This document shows positions 1 to 7,150 of a DNA stretch of 32,615 bases, one piece after another. Source of the stretch: an uncultured Phascolarctobacterium sp. GTDB lineage: Bacteria; Bacillota; Negativicutes; Acidaminococcales; Acidaminococcaceae. Position numbers and translations under genes: made by a program. Numbering within the stretch: position 1 is the first letter of the stretch; each line of letters starts with the position of its first letter. A model generated the notes under the pieces. It had not been told where the DNA came from. It did no database searches and worked only from the letters and a program-made list of their open reading frames with translations. The stretch is taken from NCBI GenBank assembly GCA_905207485.1, contig CAJLLL010000021.1, forward strand, positions 1-32,615, given 5' to 3'.

Positions 1-413
1 TCGTCCTGTATGCGGCCGGTAAGCCCGTCCGGCAGTGCTCCCTCCAGGCCGTAGCCGACTTCAATGCGGCTTTGACGGTCATTGGTGGCAACTACAATTA
101 ACACGCCGTTATTTTTATCGCTGCTGCCGATGCCCCAGCTTCGCAGCACGTTCAGAGCATAGCTTTCAATCGGCTCACCATCTAATGTCGGAATTGTGAG
201 CACTGCTACCTGTGCTGTTGTTTTGCTGTCCAGCTCACGGCCCAGTGAATAAATTATTTTTTCGGAATCCGGCGGGATAACATTAGCATAGTCCTGCACA
301 TAAATGTTAGTACCTGACTGCGGTTTGGGCGGTATTTCAGCCGCTTCCATTCCTGCGGCTGCGCAGAAGGTTTGTACCAGCACCACCAGCAGGAGTAAAA
401 AGTGCTTAATCAT
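1..413 (-). CDS. TPM-domain (YgcG-like) secreted protein, partial
   Basis: The gene reads leftward from an ATG at 413 and runs off the left edge, so only the first 137 residues are seen. It begins with a hydrophobic signal peptide (MIKHFLLLLVVLVQTF). After this comes the start of a TPM domain, with YVQDYANVIP, a central AQVAVLTIPTL strand and the stretch NNGVLIVVATNDRQSRIEVG. TPM proteins of the YgcG type are exported, membrane-anchored and of poorly defined function; plant and cyanobacterial relatives work in photosystem repair. The gene lies 22 bp after lemA, and a LemA-TPM pair is a recurrent arrangement, so the two are probably co-transcribed. The C-terminal membrane anchor and Gly-rich tail typical of the family would lie outside the window. 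Confidence 0.85.
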   Translation of the reverse strand, partial: MIKHFLLLLVVLVQTFCAAAGMEAAEIPPKPQSGTNIYVQDYANVIPPDSEKIIYSLGRELDSKTTAQVAVLTIPTLDGEPIESYALNVLRSWGIGSSDKNNGVLIVVATNDRQSRIEVGYGLEGALPDGLTGRIQD

Positions 414-435
414 TTTTAATAATCCTTAACGCATA

Positions 436-990
436 TTAAAATTGTACCTGGGGTACAGCTTTGGCGCTTTCAGGCACTTCAAAATAATCGCGCTGGCTAA
501 AGCCCAGAATACCGGCATACAATACAGTCGGGAATTGTTTAATGCTGGCATTAAATTCCTGTACTGCATTGTTATAATCCTGGCGGGATACGGCAATACG
601 GTTTTCAGTTCCAGCAAGTTCATCCTGAAGCTGAGTGAAGTTAGCGTTTGCTTTAAGCTGCGGATAGTTTTCGGCAACCATTAAAAGGCGGCTTAATGCG
701 CCGGAAAGTTCGCCGTCTGCTTCGCTTGCTTCTGCTACGGTTTTAGCACCGCCGAGTTTGGCGCGGGCATCAGAAACTGCTTTAAAAACGTCGCTTTCGT
801 GTGCAGCATAACCTTTAACGGTATTTACAAGGTTGGGAATCAAATCATTACGGCGCTGGAGCTGGTTTTCAATTTGCGACCATTTGCCGTTGATGTTTTC
901 GTTCATGCCAACAAGGTTGTTGTAGCCGCTCATTACAAGCCCGAATATAACAAGTAAAGCGGCAACAACTATCATTAAATTTTTATTCAT
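436..990 (-). CDS. lemA: LemA family protein
   Basis: The product is 184 residues, the normal length for the family. An N-terminal membrane segment (about residues 5-25) is followed by the LemA signature: the Asn-rich turn after the helix, then WSQIENQLQRRNDLIPNLV and VKGYAAHE. The rest is predicted helical. LemA proteins are membrane-anchored with a short cytosolic or extracytosolic N-terminus; their biochemical role is unsettled. An AAGGAGG Shine-Dalgarno lies just upstream of the ATG. A consensus promoter (TTGACC-N17-TACAAT, leftward) precedes the gene, making it the first gene of a lemA-TPM operon. Confidence 0.93.
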   Translation of the reverse strand: MNKNLMIVVAALLVIFGLVMSGYNNLVGMNENINGKWSQIENQLQRRNDLIPNLVNTVKGYAAHESDVFKAVSDARAKLGGAKTVAEASEADGELSGALSRLLMVAENYPQLKANANFTQLQDELAGTENRIAVSRQDYNNAVQEFNASIKQFPTVLYAGILGFSQRDYFEVPESAKAVPQVQF

Positions 991-1023
991 GTTTTGAATA
1001 ACCTCCTTAAATATACTAATACT

Positions 1024-1052
1024 ATTGTATCTAAAACTGCTGCGCAGGTCAA
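1024..1052 (-). promoter_or_regulatory. Promoter of the lemA-TPM operon
   Basis: Read leftward, TTGACC (1052-1047) and TACAAT (1029-1024) are separated by exactly 17 bp, about 35 bp upstream of the lemA start codon. Confidence 0.75.
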
Positions 1053-1390
1053 CTTTGCATGCCGTGCGTGATGTGAATTAATTGTAACGACAAAAAGTGA
1101 ATTCAAAAGTATTGGTAAAGTTTTAATAGATGTTAAAACTTTAAAAAGGTTGTATAAAAAGACAATATACGGTTCTATAGTGCTGAAACCATTAATAAGC
1201 TGTTTATGTCAGGCATATTTCCATGGCACTGAAAATTTTAGTGCTGTGGTTCTTCCAGGAAATTGCCACTTTCCTGCCAAGTGTACGTAAAAACAGTTTA
1301 ATAAAAGTTTAAATTTAGCTTGTGCAGATATAAAAAACGCACTGCGCTTTATTTTTATTTTGATTTCAGGCAAAGTGTTATCAAAAATTT
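1053..1390. other. Gene-free stretch with several hairpins
   Basis: I find no convincing coding region. Three inverted repeats stand out: a perfect 10-bp stem AAAGTTTTAA/TTAAAACTTT (1117-1142); a 10-bp stem with two G:U pairs (1221-1249, 9-nt loop); and a perfect 7-bp stem CAGGAAA/TTTCCTG (1256-1276). None has the U-run of an intrinsic terminator on the + strand. They could belong to an untranslated RNA or be remnants. I do not recognise an RNA family. Confidence 0.4.
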
Positions 1391-1410
1391 AATTTATCGT
1401 TTGATAAATT
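1391..1410 (-). terminator. Weak AT-rich terminator-like hairpin
   Basis: A perfect 8-bp stem AATTTATC/GATAAATT with a 4-nt loop lies a few bases downstream of the small reading frame at 1416-1604. Read leftward, it is followed by a T-rich stretch. The stem is weak because it is nearly all A:T. Confidence 0.35.
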
Positions 1411-1415
1411 GGAAG

Positions 1416-1604
1416 TTACTCAACTTCCCGCCAACTGCCTGTATTATTAGTTATCAGTGTTTTTTGTTGAACAGTGTCCCAGCGATAGCCTACCTGCATT
1501 TTTTCAAAATCTCCATATATGCAAGGCAGCAGAGGTATCTGTGTGCATATTCGAGATTTAATAAAACAATCTATAATTGCTGGCAGTTTTAGAATATGAT
1601 TCAT
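1416..1604 (-). CDS. Possible small protein, 62 aa, unknown
   Basis: I do not recognise the product. It is kept because an AGGAGA Shine-Dalgarno sits 7 nt before the ATG and a terminator-like hairpin follows the stop codon, which random reading frames rarely have together. The protein has no clear signal peptide or membrane segment. It has three cysteines in its first half, and its tail is rich in polar residues and tryptophan (ending GSWREVE). It could also be the remnant of a longer decayed gene, as the surrounding region is otherwise non-coding. No clear promoter is seen. Confidence 0.35.
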   Translation of the reverse strand: MNHILKLPAIIDCFIKSRICTQIPLLPCIYGDFEKMQVGYRWDTVQQKTLITNNTGSWREVE

Positions 1605-1689
1605 AATTATATCTCCTGTAAATTCCTATTTATCGTTCTTAAGAGTATTTTAGCACTGTTACAGGTAATTTACTATCAGTTTAAATGCA

Positions 1690-1732
1690 AACTTAAAAGA
1701 GGTATGACAGGCTGCCATACCTCTTTTAAGTT
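1690..1732 (-). terminator. Terminator after the MBL-fold gene
   Basis: A perfect 17-bp inverted repeat (arms 1690-1706 and 1716-1732, 9-nt loop) with A-rich and T-rich outer arms. It lies 21 bp beyond the stop codon of the leftward MBL-fold gene and could work in both directions. Confidence 0.85.
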
Positions 1733-1753
1733 GTGTAGCTAATATAAGTAAGA

Positions 1754-2551
1754 TTATTTATACAAAGCTGCTGCGGTCATATCAAGATAGTTTTCGCCAT
1801 CGTAGCCGGGGAAGGCTTTTTGCATGGCGGTTTTAAACTCAGCGGCAGTGGTGCAGTTTTGCGCAAGTTTTTTTGTTTCTTCAAGATAACGCAGCTTTTC
1901 TTCAACAGCGTCCTGTCCGTCTACTCCTCCGTGAGAGGTAAGAATAAGTTCGTAACCGGCATCTTTAAAGCTCTGTACTTCGGCAATGAAAGCCTCAATA
2001 TGTTCCATGCTTACAAGTATGGAATGGGTTGTTTTGCCAAGCATATGCGTATATACAGCGTTAAAAGCAGGAATTATAAGGTCATAGCTTTCACCGCAGT
2101 CAATAAGTTCAAAGTCAATGCCGGCAATTTGTATTTTGCCTTCCACAACATTGTTAATTACAGCCAGGTTGGTGCCGCAGAAATCGCTGCCAAAAACCTG
2201 CTGCAAATTATCTGTAATGCTGCGGGCAGTGCCTTTTTCAATAGAATCTTTGGCTCCCTGTGTGCCGTAAACATTTGCGTCTTTGATATAATCGGCACCG
2301 GCCGGATGGCAGCAGATAAAAACATCGTGCATTGGCTTGCCAAGGCTGTCTATATATTTGCGCCAGCATTCCAAATTGGTTTTAAAAGCAGGCAGTTCAA
2401 TGCCTACAAGCGCGTTGCTACTTTCAACAATGTAAGCAACGTCAGCAAGTGCATCGCCGGTTGCAAAACAGTGCAGTTTTAACCCATTGTTTTCATAAAT
2501 AGTAACACTGCCTGCGCTTAATTTAACAGTGTTTAAAATTTTGTCAGCCAT
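1754..2551 (-). CDS. Metallo-beta-lactamase-fold protein lacking the HxHxDH motif
   Basis: The product is 265 residues. Its order of strands and helices resembles the metallo-beta-lactamase superfamily: a domain opening with a Tyr-Ile-Val strand (YIVESSNALVGIELPAF), a helix containing CWRKYIDSLGK, then VFICCHPAGADY where active enzymes carry THxHxDH, and a late ELILTSHGG like the conserved C-terminal histidine segment. At the key site (residues about 82-86) it has HPAGA, so the usual two-metal centre cannot form. It may be non-catalytic or use another chemistry. It is divergent from an HxlR regulator, which probably controls it. The family call rests on overall pattern, since the defining motif is absent. 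Confidence 0.6.
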   Translation of the reverse strand: MADKILNTVKLSAGSVTIYENNGLKLHCFATGDALADVAYIVESSNALVGIELPAFKTNLECWRKYIDSLGKPMHDVFICCHPAGADYIKDANVYGTQGAKDSIEKGTARSITDNLQQVFGSDFCGTNLAVINNVVEGKIQIAGIDFELIDCGESYDLIIPAFNAVYTHMLGKTTHSILVSMEHIEAFIAEVQSFKDAGYELILTSHGGVDGQDAVEEKLRYLEETKKLAQNCTTAAEFKTAMQKAFPGYDGENYLDMTAAALYK

Positions 2552-2593
2552 AATTTATAACCTCCGTTTTGCTGTAATTTGTTTTACGGTTTG

Positions 2594-2622
2594 ATTATAA
2601 AATGTTATTGCACGGGCAACAA
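2594..2622 (-). promoter_or_regulatory. Promoter of the MBL-fold gene
   Basis: Read leftward, TTGTTG (2622-2617) and TATAAT (2599-2594) are separated by 17 bp, 43 bp upstream of the start codon. Confidence 0.6.
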
Positions 2623-2637
2623 GTACGCACAAATCTA

Positions 2638-2661
2638 TTACCTGGTAACCTTTTTGTAACC
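2638..2661. promoter_or_regulatory. Candidate HxlR operator between divergent promoters
   Basis: A palindrome TTACCTGGTAA (2638-2648) is followed by a second GTAACC half-site (2656-2661), giving three GGTAA-type elements in 24 bp. The site lies between the -35 boxes of the MBL-fold gene and hxlR, where one dimeric regulator could control both. It is assigned to HxlR by position only. Confidence 0.45.
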
Positions 2662-2665
2662 GCTG

Positions 2666-2694
2666 TTGCGCATATAATTATGATAGATTATAAT
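2666..2694 (+). promoter_or_regulatory. Promoter of the HxlR regulator gene
   Basis: TTGCGC (2666-2671) and TATAAT (2689-2694) with a 17-bp spacer, 37 bp upstream of the chosen ATG. Confidence 0.6.
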
Positions 2695-2731
2695 TTGAAC
2701 ATAAGATAAAAACTGATGCGGGGTGATAACC

Positions 2732-3064
2732 ATGCTGACCAAAGAAGAACTGCCGGCCTGTCCGGTGGCAACAACAGTGGCGCTTATAGGCAGCAAGTGG
2801 AAGCTGCTTATTTTGCGTAACCTTAAAATGCGTACATGGCGTTTTAATGAACTAAAAAAAGATTTAAACGGCATCAGCCAAAAGGTGCTGACAGACAGCC
2901 TGCGCTCGATGGAAAGTGATGGTATAGTTATTCGTAATGTTTATCCGGAAGTGCCGCCGCGCGTTGAATATTCACTCAGCGAACTTGGCAAATCAATGCT
3001 ACCGATTATTGATGTTATGGAAAAATGGGGCAGGGAATATCAAAAACAGCTTGGCAAAATTTAA
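2732..3064 (+). CDS. HxlR-family winged-helix transcriptional regulator
   Basis: This is a 110-residue protein, the usual length for HxlR regulators. It shows the family hallmarks: a near N-terminal cysteine (ACPVATTVALIGSKWKLLIL), FNELKKDLNGISQKVLTDSL as the recognition helix region, the wing around RNVYPEVPPRVEYSLSELG, and a C-terminal dimer helix ending in MEKWGREY. HxlR proteins bind DNA as dimers and often sense redox state or electrophiles through the N-terminal Cys, here residue 10. The ATG at 2732 was chosen because GGGGTG lies about 6 nt before it; an in-frame GTG nine bases upstream overlaps that site. It probably controls the divergent MBL-fold gene and itself. Confidence 0.93.
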   Translation: MLTKEELPACPVATTVALIGSKWKLLILRNLKMRTWRFNELKKDLNGISQKVLTDSLRSMESDGIVIRNVYPEVPPRVEYSLSELGKSMLPIIDVMEKWGREYQKQLGKI

Positions 3065-3109
3065 AACAAAATATTAAGAGTACTATATTTGCTGAGTTTT
3101 AGGCATATA

Positions 3110-3141
3110 AAAAACGGTATGGCGTTTGCCATACCGTTTTT
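3110..3141. terminator. Bidirectional terminator between hxlR and the P-type ATPase gene
   Basis: A perfect 14-bp stem with a 4-nt loop (GTTT), arms 3110-3123 and 3128-3141, with A-run and T-run ends. It lies between two convergent genes and can serve both. Confidence 0.88.
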
Positions 3142-3163
3142 AAGTTTAAAGTTACATCAAAAA

Positions 3164-5842
3164 TTATTGATGACGGATTTTGCGCTGAATGAATTTTACG
3201 GTTTCTACGATAGGAATTACCGAGAATGCCATAGCCATTGCAATGAAGTATTCTTCAAAGGAGATATGCTGGAATTTGAACATATCAGAAATAACAGGCA
3301 TGTAAACGATACCGGTACTTAAAATCAGCGAGAAGATCATGGAACCGTACAGGTACGGGTTATGGCCTTGCGCACTGAAGATAGACATATGCTGGGAACG
3401 CATGTTGAAGGAATGGAAGATTTCTGCCATTGCCAAAGTGATGAATGCCATTGTCATACCGTCAAGGCTGTCAACAATTTCCCAACGTCCGGATTCAACA
3501 TAGTGGCCTACAAAGTAGGATACTAATGTTACGCCTGCCAGCATAATGCCCTGGTATGCGCAGTCAAAGCCCATGCCGCCGGCAAAAATACCTTCATTGG
3601 AAGAACGCGGTTTGCGTTTCATAATATCGGCTTCGCCTTTTTCCATACCCAAAGCCAGTGCCGGGAATGCGTCTGTAATAAGGTTAATCCACAGCAGGTG
3701 GATAGGAAGCAGGATGGTAAAGCCCATCATAGTGGAAACGAAGATACTGATAACTTCGGAAAGGTTGGAAGAAAGCAGGAACTGAATGGATTTACGGATG
3801 TTGTCATAAATACGGCGGCCTTCTTCAACTGCCGCAACGATGGTTGCAAAGTTATCATCGGCAAGTACCATATCAGCAACGTTTTTGGTAACGTCGGTGC
3901 CGGTAATGCCCATGCCGATACCGATATCAGCATTTTTAATGGAAGGAGCATCGTTAACGCCGTCGCCGGTCATTGCGGTTACTTTGCCGCGTGCCTGCCA
4001 TGCTTTTACAATGCGTACCTTATGTTCAGGCTGTACACGTGCATATACGGAGTATTTTTCAACAGCGCCGCCGTTGAATTCTTCTTCGCTGATGTCGTTG
4101 AGCTGTGCGCCGGTAATAGCTTCGGATGCATCTTTAACAATGCCGAGCTGTTTAGCGATGGCAACAGCAGTGTCGATATGGTCGCCGGTAATCATAACCG
4201 GGCGGATGCCTGCATTGTGGCATTCTTTAATAGCATCTACAACTTCGGGGCGAACCGGGTCAATCATGCCGGTGATGCCAACGAAAATCAAATCGTGTTC
4301 AAGTGCTTCCGGGCTGAAATCCGTAGGCGGTTTTTCATATTCGCGTTTAGCGCAGGCAAGTACGCGCAGTGCATTGTTCGCCATGCGGCGGATATGGCTC
4401 TGGATGAGTTCGCGTTTTTCATCGGTTAACGGTTTGATAACGCTGTTTTCATCAAGATAATGGGTGCAGAGGTTTAATACTTCGCCCGGGGCGCCTTTGG
4501 TGAACTGTACATAATCGCAAACGCCGGGGAGTTTAAGGTATTCTTTGTTTAAACGTTCGTGAACTGTAGACATCATCTTTCTTACGGAATCGAACGGAGC
4601 TTCGCCGATACGCGGATACATCGGCACAAGTTTGTTTTTCGGGTTGCCTACGGTATAAGAATATGTAACAAGTGCTGCTTCGGTAGGTTCGCCGGTTACA
4701 TTGCCGTTGTCATCAATTTCAGCATCGCAGCAAAGGCTCATGGCTTTTGCAAGGTACGGACGGTCTTTGGTGAAATGGAAATGGTCAACAACCGTCATTT
4801 TGTTCTGGGTTAAGGTACCGGTTTTATCGGAGCAGATAATTTCGGTGCAGCCCAGGGTTTCTACTGCGGTAAGTTTACGGATAACCGCATGGCGTTTGGA
4901 CATTTTGGTAACGCCTATTGAAAGCACGATGGTAACAACTGCTGCCAGGCCTTCAGGAATAGCTGCAACCGCAAGGCTTACCGCAACCATGAAGGAATCC
5001 TGAATCAGGCGGGTGTCAATGGCATCGGCACGCCATACGCTGAACGCAAAGATGAATGCGCAGATGCCCAGTACCATATAAGTAAGGATTTTACTGAGCT
5101 GGCTGAGTTTTTTCTGCAGCGGGGTTTCGCCTTCGCTGGCTTCGGTAATGGCGGTGGCAATTTTACCCATTTCGGTGTTCATGCCGGTGCCTACAACTAC
5201 AGCTTTGCCGCGGCCATATACAACAGCGGTGCCGTTGTACAGCATGTTTTTGCGGTCGCCGAGCGGAATGTCTTTTTCTTCGCCGCTGGTGCTTAAGGTA
5301 TCAAGTTTTTTATTAACAGGCACCGATTCACCGGTAAGTGCAGCTTCTTCAACTTTTAAGCTGGCACATTCAATAATACGGGAATCGGCAGGAACTGCGT
5401 CGCCTGCTTCCAGCGCAATAACGTCGCCGGGAACGAGGTCTTCGCTCTTAATGGTAACAAGAGCGCCGTCACGGTAAACTTTAGACATTGCCGCAGACAT
5501 TTCTTTCAGGGCTTCAATGGCTTTTTCAGCCTTGCTTTCCTGAATAACGCCCAGTACCGAGTTTAAAATAACAACAAACATGATGATAAACACGTCGACC
5601 GGTGATTCGCCGGAAAGATAGTTGGTGATACCGGATACAACAGCTGCTACCATCAGGATAATCAGCATTGGGTCAGACAGCTGCTCTAAAAAGCGCTGCA
5701 GCAGGGAAACCTTTTTCCCTTCGGCAAGTTTGTTTTTGCCGTATTTTTGAAGTCTTGCTTCGGCCTCTTGCGTAGAAAGGCCGTTTGGATTGGAAGAAAC
5801 TTCTTTAAAAGTATTCTCCACAGATTCCAGGTAGAATTTCAT
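3164..5842 (-). CDS. P-type cation-transporting ATPase, Ca2+/Mn2+ (P2A) type
   Basis: An 892-residue, full-length P2-type ATPase that uses ATP to export a divalent cation. An N-terminal cation-ATPase domain is followed by the actuator motif LTGES, the membrane motif AAIPEGLAA, the phosphorylated aspartate in CSDKTGTLTQ (Asp339), the hinge TGDGVNDAP, then SSNLSEVISIF (M5) and NLITDAFPALALG (M6). These Glu, Asn, Thr and Asp residues match those that make both calcium sites of SERCA, so the transported ion should be Ca2+ and/or Mn2+. A manganese riboswitch in its leader argues that Mn2+ is the physiological signal; Lactococcus YoaB is a P-type ATPase under the same RNA. AGGGAGG precedes the ATG. 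Confidence 0.93.
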   Translation of the reverse strand: MKFYLESVENTFKEVSSNPNGLSTQEAEARLQKYGKNKLAEGKKVSLLQRFLEQLSDPMLIILMVAAVVSGITNYLSGESPVDVFIIMFVVILNSVLGVIQESKAEKAIEALKEMSAAMSKVYRDGALVTIKSEDLVPGDVIALEAGDAVPADSRIIECASLKVEEAALTGESVPVNKKLDTLSTSGEEKDIPLGDRKNMLYNGTAVVYGRGKAVVVGTGMNTEMGKIATAITEASEGETPLQKKLSQLSKILTYMVLGICAFIFAFSVWRADAIDTRLIQDSFMVAVSLAVAAIPEGLAAVVTIVLSIGVTKMSKRHAVIRKLTAVETLGCTEIICSDKTGTLTQNKMTVVDHFHFTKDRPYLAKAMSLCCDAEIDDNGNVTGEPTEAALVTYSYTVGNPKNKLVPMYPRIGEAPFDSVRKMMSTVHERLNKEYLKLPGVCDYVQFTKGAPGEVLNLCTHYLDENSVIKPLTDEKRELIQSHIRRMANNALRVLACAKREYEKPPTDFSPEALEHDLIFVGITGMIDPVRPEVVDAIKECHNAGIRPVMITGDHIDTAVAIAKQLGIVKDASEAITGAQLNDISEEEFNGGAVEKYSVYARVQPEHKVRIVKAWQARGKVTAMTGDGVNDAPSIKNADIGIGMGITGTDVTKNVADMVLADDNFATIVAAVEEGRRIYDNIRKSIQFLLSSNLSEVISIFVSTMMGFTILLPIHLLWINLITDAFPALALGMEKGEADIMKRKPRSSNEGIFAGGMGFDCAYQGIMLAGVTLVSYFVGHYVESGRWEIVDSLDGMTMAFITLAMAEIFHSFNMRSQHMSIFSAQGHNPYLYGSMIFSLILSTGIVYMPVISDMFKFQHISFEEYFIAMAMAFSVIPIVETVKFIQRKIRHQ

Positions 5843-5870
5843 TTTTCTGCCTCCCTTAATTTTTTTAAAA

Positions 5871-6024
5871 CACTGCGCAAGTTCATAGCGTTATGACTTG
5901 CCTGCATGAGTCTCGTTAATTAAGGCATTTCAGGCGATTTTATCGTCCGTGCATGTTGAGATGCCCCGCATTTTATGCGGTAACTACTCCCTCATCTTTA
6001 AGTCATACTGCTATAATATAACTT
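5871..6024 (-). ncRNA. yybP-ykoY manganese riboswitch in the leader of the P-type ATPase gene
   Basis: Read leftward, the aptamer (about 5996-5905) contains the two conserved halves of the yybP-ykoY motif: GGGAGTAGT near its 5' side and CGAGAC near its 3' side. They are closed by the helix ATGAG/CTCAT and bridged by a GC-rich hairpin (CCGCATAAAATGCGG). Just downstream, a hairpin with arms around GCAAGT and ACTTGC is followed by a T/A-rich tract and then the Shine-Dalgarno of the ATPase gene; it is the likely expression platform. This RNA class binds Mn2+ and turns on export genes. The transcript probably starts near 6024. Confidence 0.9.
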
Positions 6025-6030
6025 AGAACA

Positions 6031-6059
6031 AGTATAACATTTTTGCTGTAAAATATCAA
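6031..6059 (-). promoter_or_regulatory. Promoter of the riboswitch-ATPase transcript
   Basis: Read leftward, TTGATA (6059-6054) and TATACT (6036-6031) are separated by 17 bp, upstream of the riboswitch. Confidence 0.7.
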
Positions 6060-6120
6060 TGAAATTCTGTATACAAAAGGACTTTTGTAGCCGGCGGCAA
6101 TAAGAAAAGCCGAAATTTAC

Positions 6121-6149
6121 TTGACAGGCCGGTAGCTTTTTGTTAAAAT
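6121..6149 (+). promoter_or_regulatory. Promoter of the riboswitch-exporter transcript
   Basis: TTGACA (6121-6126) and TAAAAT (6144-6149) with a 17-bp spacer, divergent from the ATPase promoter. The -10 box lies inside the perfect palindrome GTTAAAATTTTAAC (6142-6155), directly followed by TTAACGTTAA, which overlaps it; a regulator could bind here. Confidence 0.75.
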
Positions 6150-6173
6150 TTTAACGTTAACTTAAAATACAAA

Positions 6174-6322
6174 CTAAAGGGGAGTAGTTCCCGGCAATAA
6201 GTCAACATACTAGCCGCCATGCGGTTTGGCTTATTCTTTAGCTTACAACAGCTAAAAACGAGACCTTTAGCACAGAATAAGGACAAGTGTCCCTGTTTTG
6301 TGCTAAGGTGTCTCGTTTTTTT
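6174..6322 (+). ncRNA. yybP-ykoY manganese riboswitch with terminator, upstream of the Gdt1/MneA-type exporter gene
   Basis: The aptamer runs from CTAAAGG (6174-6180) to CCTTTAG (6264-6270), a perfect 7-bp closing helix, and holds the conserved GGGGAGTAG and CGAGAC elements. The same 3' strand can pair instead with a segment at about 6298-6315 to form a long hairpin ending in seven T residues, an intrinsic terminator. Closing helix and terminator are therefore mutually exclusive, as expected for a switch in which Mn2+ binding stabilises the aptamer and permits transcription. The downstream gene belongs to a family known to export Mn2+. Confidence 0.95.
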
Positions 6323-6424
6323 ATGTTTATAGATAAAATGAAAAAAGGATGTGGTATCCGGGCAGATACGCCATAGCGCTGATTATTATTTTAAAATGAT
6401 ATGAAATTTAGGAGGGTATTTTTC

Positions 6425-7000
6425 ATGACAGCGTTTATGACAGCATGTATTTTTGTAGTTTTAGCAGAAATGGGCGATAAAACACAGCTTTTGGCAATGG
6501 CCTTTGCCACCAAATATAACTGGAAAACAGTTATGGCGGGCGTTTTTGCGGCAACTGTTTTCAACCATCTTTTTGCGGTGGCGGTAGGTTCTTATTTAAC
6601 CGAATTTATTCCTATGAGCACCATTCAGCTGGCGGCTTCAATTTCTTTCATTATTTTTGGTTTGTGGACAATCCGCGGCGACAAACTGGAAGGTGAAGAC
6701 AAAGAACGCGGAATGAGCCCGTTCTGGACTGTTGCCGTTGCCTTCTTTCTTGCGGAGATGGGCGATAAAACGCAGCTTGCCACTGTTGCTCTTGCCGCAC
6801 AGTTCCATACTATTATTCCCGTGTGGATGGGTACGACCGCAGGAATGATGATTGCCGACGGCTTCGGCGTTATTGTCGGCAATGTGCTGGGGAAACGTAT
6901 TCCGGAGCGCGCAGTCAAATGGGGTGCGGCAACCGTATTTATCCTGTTCGGCCTTATAGGCATTTACGATTGGTACACAGGCGGCAGCCTTATGGAATGA
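6425..7000 (+). CDS. UPF0016/Gdt1 (TMEM165) family Mn2+ exporter, MneA-like
   Basis: A membrane protein of 191 residues with about six transmembrane helices in two homologous halves. Each half carries the family signature EMGDKTQ (residues about 15-21 and 111-117). In this family the two acidic motifs form the cation pathway; bacterial members such as Vibrio MneA export Mn2+, while yeast Gdt1 moves Ca2+/Mn2+. An AGGAGGG Shine-Dalgarno 8 nt before the ATG at 6425 decides the start; an in-frame ATG at 6401 lies upstream of that site. The gene is controlled by the adjacent manganese riboswitch and forms a divergent pair with the P-type ATPase gene, so both look like Mn2+ efflux systems. Confidence 0.92.
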   Translation: MTAFMTACIFVVLAEMGDKTQLLAMAFATKYNWKTVMAGVFAATVFNHLFAVAVGSYLTEFIPMSTIQLAASISFIIFGLWTIRGDKLEGEDKERGMSPFWTVAVAFFLAEMGDKTQLATVALAAQFHTIIPVWMGTTAGMMIADGFGVIVGNVLGKRIPERAVKWGAATVFILFGLIGIYDWYTGGSLME

Positions 7001-7033
7001 TGCGCATAATATAAACGTAACAATAATATAGTA

Positions 7034-7063
7034 AAAAATCCCGGTTTAAGCCGGGATTTTTAT
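7034..7063 (+). terminator. Terminator after the Gdt1/MneA-type exporter gene
   Basis: AAAAATCCCGG and CCGGGATTTTT (arms 7034-7044 and 7051-7061) with a 6-nt loop and a T-rich tail. Confidence 0.88.
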
Positions 7064-7082
7064 TTTGCCTGTAAAACGATAA

Positions 7083-7111
7083 TTGTTTTTCTTTTAAGCG
7101 CGTATTATAAT
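7083..7111 (+). promoter_or_regulatory. Promoter of the lipoprotein gene
   Basis: TTGTTT (7083-7088) and TATAAT (7106-7111) with a 17-bp spacer, 39 bp upstream of the ATG. Confidence 0.65.
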
Positions 7112-7150
7112 TAAAATATAGTAGCAATAAATTTAAAGGAGGCGGAGTTT

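Noticed and set aside
1820..2482. Long rightward open frame opposite the MBL-fold gene
   Set aside because: It is the antisense shadow of a gene with a good Shine-Dalgarno and promoter, and its protein has no recognisable pattern.
3698..4460. Open frames antisense to the P-type ATPase
   Set aside because: They are shadows of a clearly conserved ATPase; no start signals.
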